From Pedosphaera sp. (lineage in GTDB: Bacteria; Verrucomicrobiota; Verrucomicrobiia; Limisphaerales; AAA164-E04), in the NCBI GenBank assembly GCA_002690655.1, contig NZFL01000012.1, forward strand, positions 127,429-191,428: a stretch of 64,000 nt of DNA, written 5' to 3'. The position numbers were made by a program, and so were the translations under genes. The stretch's first letter is position 1; each line of letters starts with the position of its first letter. A model generated the notes under the pieces. That model ran no database searches, was not told the DNA's origin, and saw only the letters and a program-made list of their open reading frames with translations. Shown here piece after piece: positions 27,623 through 37,845 of this stretch.

Positions 27623-30538
27623 TTACCAAATGATTTCCTGAATAATTTTCGCTTTACCATGATCCAGTTCGATGGGGACAAGTAATTCCATGTTACCCTC
27701 AACACCGTTGAGAACAGGGCGCTCTTTGCCTGATGTTTCAAATCGCATTCGCAGCTTTTGATCTATCAAGAAGGCACCATCCTGTTCTTCAATAATATCC
27801 TGACCAATCGCTGCGCGCATCCAAAGATTAACATAATGGGCTCTTGAATCGAATGTGAGGTAGCGCCGCAGGGACGCATCCAATTCCCCAGGAACAGCAA
27901 CGGTATAATCCTCAACATCCATGGCCATGAACTGGTATTTAAATTTCGGGCGACGCTTGGAGTCCAACCAATATCCCTTGAACTCATATCCTGCCGCTTT
28001 TCCAGCCAGTTTCGGCCATTGGGTATGTTCAGGGTCCACAGAAAATGCAAACGGCGGACCATTGGGAAATTGAACAAGATTATGACCTAATGGAGGTTCA
28101 AAACCAGCTCCCCTGCCTGAACTATGACGTGCACCATCCATAAAAGGCCCTTGCCAGATCATGGCCATGCGAACCTGATCCGCATCAAATGCCAGATTCG
28201 CCTTTTCAGCGTATCCGACACCAATGGCTCTTGGCCCCGCACCTTCAATGAAATTCCGGTACATCACGGCCTCGCTATTGGCAATAATTTCCTTCTTACC
28301 CTGAATCAAGCCGGTGGGTGGATTATTGTCGTCTGCAATGTTTAAATAAGACCAGATGGCATCAATTTGCCTTTGAGTATCACCATCAAAGACATCCCTG
28401 TTCACACTTTGACCATCCGGCCAAAAACTCGGCATCCGGGTTCCGGGTCTCAAAGAGGAAGGGTCCTTGAGATAACGAACAAACCAGTCTTTCTGGAGTC
28501 TATCTCCAGCCGTCGTCAGATCCAATGCAGGAATCCCCAGTGAACTAAATTTCCCGAATGTGTGACAGGTAATGCAAGCCATCCCACCAACACCGACGAG
28601 CTTTCGACCATATTTAGCATCTTCGAGTGAACTTTTTTCTGTAGACGAAACCGTCTCAGAACGCTTGTCTGCCTCGAAAATAAGATCCACCATTCCGTGC
28701 ACATTATCCTTGCCAAAAACAGGCATGCGCGTGGCCATGTAGGGGCGGACTGAAGCCCCTTCATCTAGCACCTTTTTCATCCATTCCCGTTTCAATTTTC
28801 GCCCGACCCCTGTTAGGTTCGGTGGTATCCGTCCTTCATCCCCCAAATCTGCTTCACCCTGAGTAAGGAAAAACTGGTTCCGACCGCTACTGATGCCCCC
28901 CACTTCATCACGGGCATGACAGGCAAAACAATTCATCGAAATCATTTTCCTGAGCACTTGCTGACGGGCATCAAGCGGGTTCGACAAATTCTCTATTTGA
29001 GAAATTGAACTGGTTATCGCCTCTCGCTCGCTTGAGGTCAAATGATACAAGGGCGATGAAATGCCGGGCTCGTCTGATAAACAACCTTTACCAGAATCGA
29101 TCCCAATGGAAATCAGGGGCTTGGCTTCGGACGCGGCAATGGAGGCAGCTCCTGATTCCAAAATGGTATGGCAGGAGGCACAACCTAATTTACGGAACCA
29201 TGCCTGACCTTGCGATGCCTTGGTTTTATCGATGGAAAATGTTTCACTCCCCGTAGGAAGCATTGGCTGTCCAAGATGTGATAACCACTCTTCAGGAACA
29301 GCCTGTTTATCCATCCCCGGTCCTTCTACATACACGCTCAAACCGGCAGGTCCACCATGATTGAAATATGTCACCTTAAAAGCATGATCCCCTGCGCTCA
29401 ATATTGCCTTGCCATTGCGTTCGGTCATACCGTGATCACCATCATTGTTCACTACCAATCCAGAACCCACGTAAAGCCGTGATCCATCATCTGAGCTTGT
29501 GTAAAACACATACTCGCCGTCCTCAGGTATCGAAATATATCCCGAAAACACTAATGCAATCTGTTCTTGTCTTTCTTTGATAGCATCAGAGATTTCATGA
29601 GTAATTCCACTCTTAACAAAATGGGCAGAAGCCGGGAGAGATGCAGGTGCGGTTCCCGGATAATGTTCAACAAAATCCTGAACCGCTCCATGAGGCTCGG
29701 CAGTTGGCGATCCTAATTCAAGGTAGGAGTATTTCAAACCACTTGTTTTTTGAAGTTTGGCATCCCCGTCAAACATTCCCCTGGCTTGGCCCCTCAATAA
29801 GTACATCGCTAATGAAGTCGCTTCACTGTCTGACAACTTGAAACTTGGCATTTTACCCGAGGGCCGGGTTTCAAGAGGGTTTTTCAAAAAGCGGGCCAAT
29901 TCACTCACAGTCGTTTTCCCGTCCAGTTTCCCCATGATCACCGAATGTCCCAGGACGGATTCATGCTCACTGTCGAAAAGTGCATCAGGTGAAGGCAAGG
30001 TCGGTTGTTTGAGGGCTTCCGCATCTTGATGTGGTTCGTGACAGGCAACACAACCAATTTCATGAAACAATCGACGACCAGCCTGCATGCGAAAGGGATC
30101 CGCAGCTGCGGGGGTCTCAGTGATCTCGCCTTGTGCATCAATGAGAAAATGAGTAAGCGCATCCACGATAGCTGTCTTCTCGTCGTTTTCGTATCCGTGT
30201 AACATGTCAGGCATGGTGCGTGCTTGACCATTCAATGCGGGATGCATCAGCAACTCCTGAATGTATTGCGGAGTCAAATGAATCCCCTTGGCACCCAGAA
30301 CGGGGCCTTGTTTTGATGCCAATCTCTTTTGAAGAGTTTCATCTGCCTGATGGCAGCCGATACAATTAAGTTCTCCAATCAGCAGCTCTCCCACGTCTAC
30401 CCCGCCACGACCGGAGTAGACCTGCATAGTTTGCAACATATCTCCGTGAGGACTTTGAGCCTGCACCGTTGGGAACAAAAGCAAGCCAATTGCCGTGAGT
30501 ATAGAGCGCGCACTCAGTAATGACTTGGCCATCTTCAT
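27623..30538 (-). CDS. PA14-containing cytochrome c protein with five CXXCH motifs
   Basis: Starting at ATG 30538 the protein is 971 residues with a signal peptide (SLLSARSILTAIGLLLFPTVQAQ). Five haem-binding motifs are visible: CIGCH near 59, CVACH near 163, CASCH near 453, CFACH near 537 and CITCH near 655. A PA14 domain spans about 328-408 (ISIPEDGEYVFYTSSDDGSRLYVG). Methionine-containing segments such as RTMPDML and TRMPSFW could supply axial ligands. The C-terminal 250 residues (GAGFEPPLGHNLVQFPNGPPFA) match a region seen in large verrucomicrobial haem proteins (DUF6797-like). It is probably periplasmic or surface-exposed and may move electrons for carbohydrate oxidation; this is inference. 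Confidence 0.85.
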   Translation of the reverse strand: MKMAKSLLSARSILTAIGLLLFPTVQAQSPHGDMLQTMQVYSGRGGVDVGELLIGELNCIGCHQADETLQKRLASKQGPVLGAKGIHLTPQYIQELLMHPALNGQARTMPDMLHGYENDEKTAIVDALTHFLIDAQGEITETPAAADPFRMQAGRRLFHEIGCVACHEPHQDAEALKQPTLPSPDALFDSEHESVLGHSVIMGKLDGKTTVSELARFLKNPLETRPSGKMPSFKLSDSEATSLAMYLLRGQARGMFDGDAKLQKTSGLKYSYLELGSPTAEPHGAVQDFVEHYPGTAPASLPASAHFVKSGITHEISDAIKERQEQIALVFSGYISIPEDGEYVFYTSSDDGSRLYVGSGLVVNNDGDHGMTERNGKAILSAGDHAFKVTYFNHGGPAGLSVYVEGPGMDKQAVPEEWLSHLGQPMLPTGSETFSIDKTKASQGQAWFRKLGCASCHTILESGAASIAASEAKPLISIGIDSGKGCLSDEPGISSPLYHLTSSEREAITSSISQIENLSNPLDARQQVLRKMISMNCFACHARDEVGGISSGRNQFFLTQGEADLGDEGRIPPNLTGVGRKLKREWMKKVLDEGASVRPYMATRMPVFGKDNVHGMVDLIFEADKRSETVSSTEKSSLEDAKYGRKLVGVGGMACITCHTFGKFSSLGIPALDLTTAGDRLQKDWFVRYLKDPSSLRPGTRMPSFWPDGQSVNRDVFDGDTQRQIDAIWSYLNIADDNNPPTGLIQGKKEIIANSEAVMYRNFIEGAGPRAIGVGYAEKANLAFDADQVRMAMIWQGPFMDGARHSSGRGAGFEPPLGHNLVQFPNGPPFAFSVDPEHTQWPKLAGKAAGYEFKGYWLDSKRRPKFKYQFMAMDVEDYTVAVPGELDASLRRYLTFDSRAHYVNLWMRAAIGQDIIEEQDGAFLIDQKLRMRFETSGKERPVLNGVEGNMELLVPIELDHGKAKIIQEIIW

Positions 30539-30604
30539 CAAGAATAAGTAGAACATCTTCATCTCAGGTATAATTTGTAGCATGCGCAAAAACCCAGAGG
30601 TCAA

Positions 30605-31620
30605 GCAATCCTTAATGCAACCGAATCAAAATTTCTATTCATACGTTAAGGCAATGCTATTAGTAAGGAGTAGTTTCAGATCACCATGATTTCAAAAACA
30701 ACAGTGTTACTCATGCTACCATTGACAGTCAACCTACTCCTGACGGCACCATGGTTTAAGGGCATGCATCAAAAAAGAACTTTGAAACCAATTTTGCTGA
30801 TACCGAGATCTCAGCTTCCAGCAATAGATTTCCGCTAAATGCGCACTCTATGAATTCTTCCTCCTTGAAGGGGCCATCCGAGATTTCATAGAAGCGGACC
30901 TGGATAAGCAATATGGCTCCAAACTGAAGGGTTTGCCCCCGAAAAGAAACCGCTTAAGTATTTGGAAGACCACTTAAAATTGAATGTCGATATTGCAGCC
31001 TGACCAGGTAACGCTAGAACACAAAATATGCTGAAAAGCTTGTCATTCAATGATTATCAAACAAAACCGGATTGCCTGAGCTGCATGCCCCCGATCGATC
31101 AAAAGCTGAATTCCCTTTTTCAGCCAAAAAAGGCAGTAATCACTGAGGGCTACCAGCAATTTGGCATCAGTCATTATTTGATAATAATGAATGAAGCAAG
31201 AAGAGTAAGCAGACAAACGGTAAATTCTCTTCGGTGAATACAAGGTGGGACAGGATTATCATTTCCAAGGGCTAAAAAGTGTCCATGAAAGCTAAGTTGC
31301 TGATGGTAGCGCGCAGCCAAAGAACTCTTTACGTCGATGCAAGCAGCTGCTCGGGTGGCTTGCAATACGGCAGATGTGCATTAGTCCAGATAACGGAAGA
31401 TATTAAACGAAAGTCAGGGGAAAACCGAATGCGCGCTGGTTGAGTCATCCGGCTAGAAAGGATTTCGGAAACACGGAGGGAAAAACCATGCTGCATGCTT
31501 GCACCAATAAGATTTGGGATACAAAGATGTAAAGATCATGGAAGAATTCATAGCGCAGCAAATGGCCTTTGAGGGGCGCGTTGACTGCCTAAAAGCGAAG
31601 TAGTGACAGATTAAAAGAAT
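30605..31620 (+). pseudogene. About 1 kb without an intact gene, possibly a decayed coding region
   Basis: No convincing intact gene is seen. On the plus strand several short open stretches follow one another in different frames: 30686-30838 (50 codons, begins MISKTTVLLMLPLTVNLLL, signal-peptide-like), 30840-30977 (ALYEFFLLEGAIRDFIEADL), then a frame ending with YLEDHLKLNVDIAA, and near the end MEEFIAQQMAFEGRVDCLKAK. This pattern suggests an old gene broken by frameshifts, but it could be ordinary intergenic sequence. No terminal inverted repeats or transposase motif was recognised. It separates two minus-strand genes and must hold the promoter of the multihaem PA14 gene. Confidence 0.3.
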
Positions 31621-32541
31621 TTAATCTCTGGTCATATCCCAGGCAACCAGCCACTCCTCACGATTCCTCTGAAATCCTCTAAGCATCAAACGTTTGTCCA
31701 TATCTGGCATATGACCCGCACCGTAGAATATTCCGATGCGTTTTTTACCCTGACGAATGACTTCATCCAAAACCTCAAATGCTTTTTCATTTCGCCCGCG
31801 AAGAATGACAGAACCTTTGCCGTCAACGCCCTGATCCATCCCCGCCATCATGGATTCCAACTCGTTCAACTGCTGGGCAAACATCCACTTCATTGTGTGT
31901 TCACGATCACCGCTCGCTAATGCCATCAACAAACCAATACCGTCAAAGCTTTGGAGCTGCCCACTGGCAATCATACGTTTTTCCTGAAAAAATGACTGTA
32001 ATGCTAAAGTAAAGAAACTCTCCCCTTTCTCACCCTGTAACTTTGAAAACGTTGCTGGATCCAAGTCAGCGTGGACGAGATTTTTTACCGAGTAGTCAAT
32101 GCCTTCAAGTTGGAATTCAAGGCCTAGCAGAGATTTCATTCCTAGCTGCATCTGGCTGATAGGATGTCCTCCCCCTGATAATTCAGAAGGATCCACCTCG
32201 GCATCTTTGATCATCTCATAGAGAACAGCATCATACGATGTAAAACGTTTATTGAGTGCAACATAATAACCCTTGTCGCCAATATGGACGGCGCCAATCA
32301 AGGCGACTTCGACGCCCGACGGGTGACGGTAGGTTTGAATCGCTGTGTCCACATGCCCCTCATCATTCGCGGTTTTGACAAACCGCATGAAAGAAATGTC
32401 TGATTCCGCACAAGTCGCACAAGTAATCCCAAAAATCATTACCAGACCTGCAAGGAGCGACAGAGCTAATCTGCCAAGCTTGGCTTCCATCCTTGAAACA
32501 GCAGCATACTCAATGCCATTCAATAGCGATTTGTGCTTCAT
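31621..32541 (-). CDS. TraB/GumN-like family exported protein
   Basis: The protein is 306 residues from ATG 32541, preceded by GGAG 12 nt upstream; a longer TTG-started frame is less likely. A hydrophobic segment (LALSLLAGLVMIFGITCATCA) follows a basic start and looks like a signal peptide. TraB-family motifs are present: the VALIGAVHIGDKGYY strand near residues 80-95 with its histidine, YDAVLYEM, and the C-terminal IFYGAGHMPDMDKRL with the second conserved histidine. Members are proposed metalloprotease-like or inhibitor-like proteins (PrgY, GumN, TIKI); function here is unknown. It appears to be a single-gene unit. Confidence 0.82.
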   Translation of the reverse strand: MKHKSLLNGIEYAAVSRMEAKLGRLALSLLAGLVMIFGITCATCAESDISFMRFVKTANDEGHVDTAIQTYRHPSGVEVALIGAVHIGDKGYYVALNKRFTSYDAVLYEMIKDAEVDPSELSGGGHPISQMQLGMKSLLGLEFQLEGIDYSVKNLVHADLDPATFSKLQGEKGESFFTLALQSFFQEKRMIASGQLQSFDGIGLLMALASGDREHTMKWMFAQQLNELESMMAGMDQGVDGKGSVILRGRNEKAFEVLDEVIRQGKKRIGIFYGAGHMPDMDKRLMLRGFQRNREEWLVAWDMTRD

Positions 32542-32808
32542 GTGATGAAAATACTCCAATTACCAAGTTCTAGCAAATCGTAGAATCTTTGCGAGCGAAG
32601 GTTGAGTGATAGACAAGTTACTGGATCGTTTCGATGGATACAGACTTTCCGATCGGCACTTATCCAAAATCACCCGTCTCTGTGGAATTTAAAATGAATT
32701 CTCGAAGATCCGCGCGCGTCTCTGGATGGCGCTGTGAGTATCTGATATCTGTTTAAGCCAAACCTTTGCACGCGGAAGGAATTGGAGTAATGTGGCAAGT
32801 AGCTTTCA

Positions 32809-34641
32809 ATGACAAATCAAAGCAAGAGAAACAAAAATATCTGGATGAGTGCGGGAGCAATCCTGGCAATGATATTCATCTACAGCCTTGTCCCTTCAAC
32901 ATCAAGTGGCGATGAGGCAACCTTCACTGCCATCAGGGGCACCATGTCCATTGACGTACTCGAAGGAGGAACCATCGAGGCTACTCAGGCTCAAATCATT
33001 AAATCCAAAGTGGAGGGCCGTGATGGTACAACCATTTTGAAAATTATTGATGAAGGATATCAGGTTACCGAGGAAGACGTAAAAAACGAGTTGATTCTGG
33101 TCGAGTTGGATTCGTCTGCCATCGTCGAGCGTATCAAATCCCAGGAAACAGAAGTTCAGGGGGCACTTGCCAACCTGATGGAATACGTCAAACAAAGAGA
33201 GATCCGCGAAAGCGCAAATCTCAGCAGTATCAAGGATGCAAGTGTAAAAGCCAAATTTGCCCTGATGGATTTCCAGAAATACCTGGGTGAGTCAGCCGCT
33301 CAAAAAATTCTGGATGACATAGGGATTTCAGCTGATTCAATTGAAGAGGAAGCCGGTGAACGTTCTGCCGCAGGTGCTTCCTTATTTGCGTCCAGTCTAT
33401 TGGATGCAGCCAACGGCAATGATATCAAAGGTGATGGGGACGAAGTACTCATGGATGGGTTGAGCGACCCTGATCCATTATTGAACCAGTGGGGAGGCAC
33501 TAATGAACAAGATCTACTGCCGGAAATTCGGGAATATGATGTCGATTTTGGAAAATTCGCTCAGGAAGGAAATGAGAAATTGCTGGGCGATGGCGATGCA
33601 CGTCAGGAGTTGCGCAAACTCAAGGATGCTGTCCTGATTGCAGAAGCGGAATTCGCCCTTAAAAAGAAAACTTACGAGGGTGCAGTTCGCTTGGCGGACA
33701 AGGGATTTATCACTCCAAACGAACTCCAGAATAAGAAAATCGATTTTGATAAAAGCCAGAACTCACTGGCATCAAGCAAAGCCACTTTAAAACTATTCCA
33801 AACCTACAATATTCAGAAGGAAGCGGAGCAGTTCCTGCTCAACTATGAGCAGGCGCTCATGCGTTTGAGTCGTGCGAAAAAAGACGCCATCGCTGAAATG
33901 GCAGACAGTGTGGGTGATCTCAATCGTGCAGAACGATATTACAGGTGGGAGAAAAAGCAGTTGAATGATCTGCGAGAACAATACATCGCCTGCACTATCA
34001 AGGCTGAGCGTCCAGGTCTGGTCGTTTACGGTGACGGAAGTGATCGATGGGACCCGGATGAAATCATTCGAGAAGGCGCCAAGGTGAGGGAACGTCAGGC
34101 GATCATTACGATTCCTGATATGCGACACATGGCCGTCAAGGTTCGCATACACGAGTCTCAAGTCAAACGCGTACGCAAGGGAATGCCAGTAAAAATTTCA
34201 GTGGACGCAGAACCGGATAAAGCACTGACTGGAGAAGTAGACAATGTGGGAGTCTTGCCTGACTCAGAAAACCGTCGATTCAATCCGGATCAAAAAGTTT
34301 ACAAGACGTCCATTAAAATTACCGGAATCCATGATTGGCTGAAACCTGGCATGGCCGCTGAGGGAAGGATCATCATTCGTATCATTCCTGATATCGTCAT
34401 GATTCCCGTTCAAGCCGTTTTCAACCACAAAAACGTGACCTTCTGCTGCATTAAATCCGGATCCAACATCGAAACGAGAGTGATTCAAATCGATGATTAC
34501 AATAATCGTTTTGCCGCAATAAAGAGCGGAGTGGAGGAAGGGGAAGTCATCTTGCTTCAGAAACCCGAAGAATTAGATCTCACCGGGATCAAAGCGCTGC
34601 GCCCAGCGGATAAGCCTAAAGCACAATCGATCGAATCATAG
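32809..34641 (+). CDS. HlyD/MacA-like periplasmic adaptor with acidic insertion
   Basis: The 610-residue adaptor has an N-terminal membrane anchor (about residues 11-28), a lipoyl-like half (DVLEGGTIEATQAQIIKSKVEGR), a long central helical region, the second lipoyl half (CTIKAERPGLVVYGDG) and a beta-barrel plus membrane-proximal part (VKVRIHESQVKRVRKGMPVKIS). Compared with MacA it carries an extra Asp/Glu/Gly-rich segment at about residues 170-260 between the helices. It precedes an FtsX-like permease by 5 nt and a TolC-type gene, so it should be the bridge of a tripartite ABC exporter. Confidence 0.88.
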   Translation: MTNQSKRNKNIWMSAGAILAMIFIYSLVPSTSSGDEATFTAIRGTMSIDVLEGGTIEATQAQIIKSKVEGRDGTTILKIIDEGYQVTEEDVKNELILVELDSSAIVERIKSQETEVQGALANLMEYVKQREIRESANLSSIKDASVKAKFALMDFQKYLGESAAQKILDDIGISADSIEEEAGERSAAGASLFASSLLDAANGNDIKGDGDEVLMDGLSDPDPLLNQWGGTNEQDLLPEIREYDVDFGKFAQEGNEKLLGDGDARQELRKLKDAVLIAEAEFALKKKTYEGAVRLADKGFITPNELQNKKIDFDKSQNSLASSKATLKLFQTYNIQKEAEQFLLNYEQALMRLSRAKKDAIAEMADSVGDLNRAERYYRWEKKQLNDLREQYIACTIKAERPGLVVYGDGSDRWDPDEIIREGAKVRERQAIITIPDMRHMAVKVRIHESQVKRVRKGMPVKISVDAEPDKALTGEVDNVGVLPDSENRRFNPDQKVYKTSIKITGIHDWLKPGMAAEGRIIIRIIPDIVMIPVQAVFNHKNVTFCCIKSGSNIETRVIQIDDYNNRFAAIKSGVEEGEVILLQKPEELDLTGIKALRPADKPKAQSIES

Positions 34642-34646
34642 AAATC

Positions 34647-35951
34647 ATGTTTTCTTTTTCGATTGCACGTACAAGCCATATTTTAAAGCTTGGACTTAAA
34701 AGCCTGCTTCTTCATCGCCTCAGATCCATTCTCACCACTTTGGGCATGGTGTTCGGTGTGGCCTCGGTGATCGCTATGCTGGCCATCGGAGAAGGTGCCA
34801 ACTTCGAAGCACAACAACAGATCCAAGCATTGGGAAGTCAGAATATCATTCTGCGAACAATCAAGCCCCCAGAGGAAGCCAGTAAACAACAGCGCCAGGG
34901 TAGTTATATTCTTGACTACGGTTTAAAGTATGAAGACGTGCTGGGTATTCGTGAAACCATTTCGGGGATTACACTGGTGGTTGAGGATCGCAAGGAACGA
35001 AGAGAAGCTTACCACGGCAGACAAAATGCCAATATCGAAATGGTCGGCACTGTGCCCTGGTATGGTGACTTGAGACAAATGACTTTGACTCGAGGGCGTT
35101 TCCTGACACAGCGAGATCTTGAACAGAATGCTAAAGTATGCGTCATCGAAGACTCACTTGAAGAGACACTTTTCCCCATTCACCAGGTCTTGGGTAGCTC
35201 CATTCGGATTGGCAGTCAATATTTCGAGGTTATTGGCATATTAAAACCACCTGTTAACAAGACAAAATCTGCAAAAAAATCGGACTCAGAAGAAATCGAG
35301 GATGCTGACACCCCACCCCGCGTGTTTATCCCCATCACCACAGCCAAAAGATTTTTTGGTGAAACGAGCGTCAAGCGCATTGGAAAATACTTTCAGGCAG
35401 AGGCAGTAGAGCTGCATGAAGTCACTCTTCGCGTTGAAAAACTCGAGGAAGTAGAAAGCATCGCAAATGCCATCAAGGCCCGATTGTCGCAAACGCATGA
35501 GAAGAATGATTTTGAAGTAGTAGTCCCTCTGATGCTGATGCGTCAGGCGTTGCGAACAAAACGTATCTTTAACACGGTCCTGGGGTCTATTGCGGGTATT
35601 TCGCTGCTGGTCGGCGGGATAGGTATCATGAATATCATGTTGGCCAGTGTTTCGGAGCGCACCCGCGAGATCGGTATTCGTCGTGCACTGGGAGCTACCA
35701 GAAAAGATATCCTTTCTCAGTTCATGACCGAAACCACCTTACTGGCCAGTTCAGGCGGATTACTGGGTGTATCATTGGGTATCATGATTCCCTGGATTGT
35801 AGGTATGTTGACCAACATGGTCACCATCGTCACCTGGTGGTCTCCACTGCTGGCTTTTTCTGTATCGGCGGCCACAGGATTGATCTTTGGCATTTATCCC
35901 GCCAACAAAGCCGCTTGCCTGAGTCCGGTCGAGGCCGTTCGGCAGGAGTAA
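34647..35951 (+). CDS. MacB-like ABC transporter permease (FtsX family)
   Basis: The 434-residue permease has the MacB permease layout without an ATPase domain: an N-terminal helix (LRSILTTLGMVFGVASVIAMLAIGEGA at about 27-53), a large periplasmic MacB_PCD domain with QIQALGSQNIILR, and three C-terminal helices with SIAGISLLVGGIGIMNIMLASVSERTREIGIRRALGATR at about 310-348, the FtsX coupling region. The cognate nucleotide-binding subunit is not encoded in this operon or anywhere in the window, so it must come from elsewhere. Substrates of MacB-type systems are peptides, lipopeptides or small molecules; none can be assigned. Confidence 0.93.
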   Translation: MFSFSIARTSHILKLGLKSLLLHRLRSILTTLGMVFGVASVIAMLAIGEGANFEAQQQIQALGSQNIILRTIKPPEEASKQQRQGSYILDYGLKYEDVLGIRETISGITLVVEDRKERREAYHGRQNANIEMVGTVPWYGDLRQMTLTRGRFLTQRDLEQNAKVCVIEDSLEETLFPIHQVLGSSIRIGSQYFEVIGILKPPVNKTKSAKKSDSEEIEDADTPPRVFIPITTAKRFFGETSVKRIGKYFQAEAVELHEVTLRVEKLEEVESIANAIKARLSQTHEKNDFEVVVPLMLMRQALRTKRIFNTVLGSIAGISLLVGGIGIMNIMLASVSERTREIGIRRALGATRKDILSQFMTETTLLASSGGLLGVSLGIMIPWIVGMLTNMVTIVTWWSPLLAFSVSAATGLIFGIYPANKAACLSPVEAVRQE

Positions 35952-35976
35952 ACAATTAGGATTTATTTTGGAAAGA

Positions 35977-37710
35977 ATGAGAAAAATCTTGTCAACGATC
36001 AGACAATCAAAACCAGAAGTATCTCCTGTCCCTTCCTGGACCCGTATGATGGTCTACGTAATTATCTTGATGTTGGGAACATTTTTAAATGGGTGTTCCA
36101 CGAAACATTATGAAAGGAGTGCCAACCGTGAGGCAGCTTCACTGATAGCTGAAAAGACGCCGCTTGTCGCCAACATGGACTCTGGATTCAAACTGGAAAA
36201 ATCAGATCCCACGGACCTCATCGATTTACCCAAGCATGAAACAATTGAACCATTTCTCGGACCCACTGGGGAATCTGAGCTGGGAGCGCGCATCATATCA
36301 CTGGAGAAAGCAGTCGAACTGGCCACTAAATACAACCGGAGATTTCTCTCCCAGAAAGAGGATTTGTATCTGCAAGCCCTTGACCTTTCTCTCGCAAGGT
36401 TCCAATACACGCCTATTTTCGGTGGAGGTGCTGACATTGCTTACACCGACCGCCAGCGTATAGCCGAAAACACAGCAACTGGAGTCGATAATATTACACG
36501 TGAAAAAACCGTCAACAGCAACGCTGGTCTGGGTTTTAACTGGTTACTGCGTACGGGGGGGCGAATCGCCACCGATTTCTCAACCGATTTTGTGAGATTC
36601 GTTTCAAACGATTCTGAATGGTTCACTTCTTCCGCTTTAGGGGCTACCTTTACACAACCTTTCTTGAGGGGCGCAGGCTATCGCATAGCGATTGAAAACC
36701 TCACACAGGCTGAACGAAACCTACTTTATGCTCTCCGAGATTTCACACGTTTCCGAAAGGAATTCACGGTGGATATTGTGGCAAATTATTATCAAATCCT
36801 GCAGAATCGAGACAGAGTACGTAATGCTTTCCAAGGTTACGAAAGTTTCAAAGTCAGCGTCGAAAGGGAACAGGCAAGGGCTGCCGAAGGAGAAACCCCT
36901 TTGTCCGAATTGAATCGTTTGAAGGAGTCTCTACTCTCAACGGAGCAGGGTTGGATCAGTGCCATCAGGAATTACCAGCTGTCCAGAGATCGATTCAAAA
37001 TCGATTTGGGTTTATCCATGGATACGTCGCTCATTCTGGATGAAAGCGAACTAGATAACCTGGTTATTCACCACCCTTCGATCACGGCCAGCCAGGCGAT
37101 TAAAGCATCAGTGGAAACACGATTGGATCTGGAAAATGTCCGTGACCGTTTACAGGATGTAGAACGTCGCATTCGCATCGCGGCCGATGGACTTCAAGCA
37201 GATCTCGATCTCACCGTTTCAGGAAATGTATCAAGTCGTCCAGGCAGTGGATTTCAGTTACCTGATCTGGACCAACGTTCATGGACGGCTTCACTTGGCA
37301 TCGATCTTCCCATCAACAGGAAACGAGAACGTAATAATTATCGTTCCGCACTCATCGCCTTCGATCGTGCCCAGCGCCAATACGATCAATTTGTAGACCA
37401 GATGAAATTAGACATTCAGGATGGTTGGAGGAATCTGGAACAGCGTCGCCGTGAATTCGAAATCAGTGAAGTAAGGGTCGAATTAAGTCAAAACCGCAGA
37501 GAGGAAGAACTTCTCAAACGTGAACTTGGACTGGGTTTGGCATTGGATTTAGTAGATGCACAAAACGATCTGATCAACTCTCAGAACCAGCGCACCAGCG
37601 CATTGATCAGCCACACGATTGCAAGACTTGGGTTCTGGCGGGATATGGGAATTTTGTTCATCAAAGAAAACGGTCAATGGGAAGAGCTTGGTTACGAGAC
37701 GCTCGAATAG
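35977..37710 (+). CDS. TolC family outer-membrane efflux lipoprotein
   Basis: The 577-residue protein from ATG 35977 (a TTG 9 nt upstream is the alternative) has a hydrophobic segment ending in a lipobox-like FLNGCS (cysteine at about residue 40). The body has the repeated helical barrel architecture of outer membrane efflux proteins, with the strand segment TASLGIDLPINRKRERNNYR and long amphipathic helices (LDIQDGWRNLEQRRREFEISEVRVELSQ, LGLALDLVDAQNDLINSQN). It is the third gene of the adaptor-permease-channel operon and should be the exit duct. It might also serve the RND pump at 17376-20483, which has no adjacent channel gene. Confidence 0.88.
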   Translation: MRKILSTIRQSKPEVSPVPSWTRMMVYVIILMLGTFLNGCSTKHYERSANREAASLIAEKTPLVANMDSGFKLEKSDPTDLIDLPKHETIEPFLGPTGESELGARIISLEKAVELATKYNRRFLSQKEDLYLQALDLSLARFQYTPIFGGGADIAYTDRQRIAENTATGVDNITREKTVNSNAGLGFNWLLRTGGRIATDFSTDFVRFVSNDSEWFTSSALGATFTQPFLRGAGYRIAIENLTQAERNLLYALRDFTRFRKEFTVDIVANYYQILQNRDRVRNAFQGYESFKVSVEREQARAAEGETPLSELNRLKESLLSTEQGWISAIRNYQLSRDRFKIDLGLSMDTSLILDESELDNLVIHHPSITASQAIKASVETRLDLENVRDRLQDVERRIRIAADGLQADLDLTVSGNVSSRPGSGFQLPDLDQRSWTASLGIDLPINRKRERNNYRSALIAFDRAQRQYDQFVDQMKLDIQDGWRNLEQRRREFEISEVRVELSQNRREEELLKRELGLGLALDLVDAQNDLINSQNQRTSALISHTIARLGFWRDMGILFIKENGQWEELGYETLE

Positions 37711-37845
37711 GATAAGTGGATCGTCAATGCCTGGTACGACTTGTTCTCCCCTCTTCACATTGAGTATCCTCGTGCTTGCCTGAAGTCTTGAACCAAGCGG
37801 GTGTGAGACGAAGCCTGAGCGGGTTTTCACTCGCGTTTACCGGGC

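Noticed and set aside
27613-27741. N-terminal extension of the propeller protein
   Set aside because: It overlaps the end of the upstream gene, and ATG 27612 gives a signal-like start.
31028-31243. Short frames on both strands in the 1-kb gap
   Set aside because: No ribosome binding site, no recognisable motif, and they overlap each other on opposite strands.
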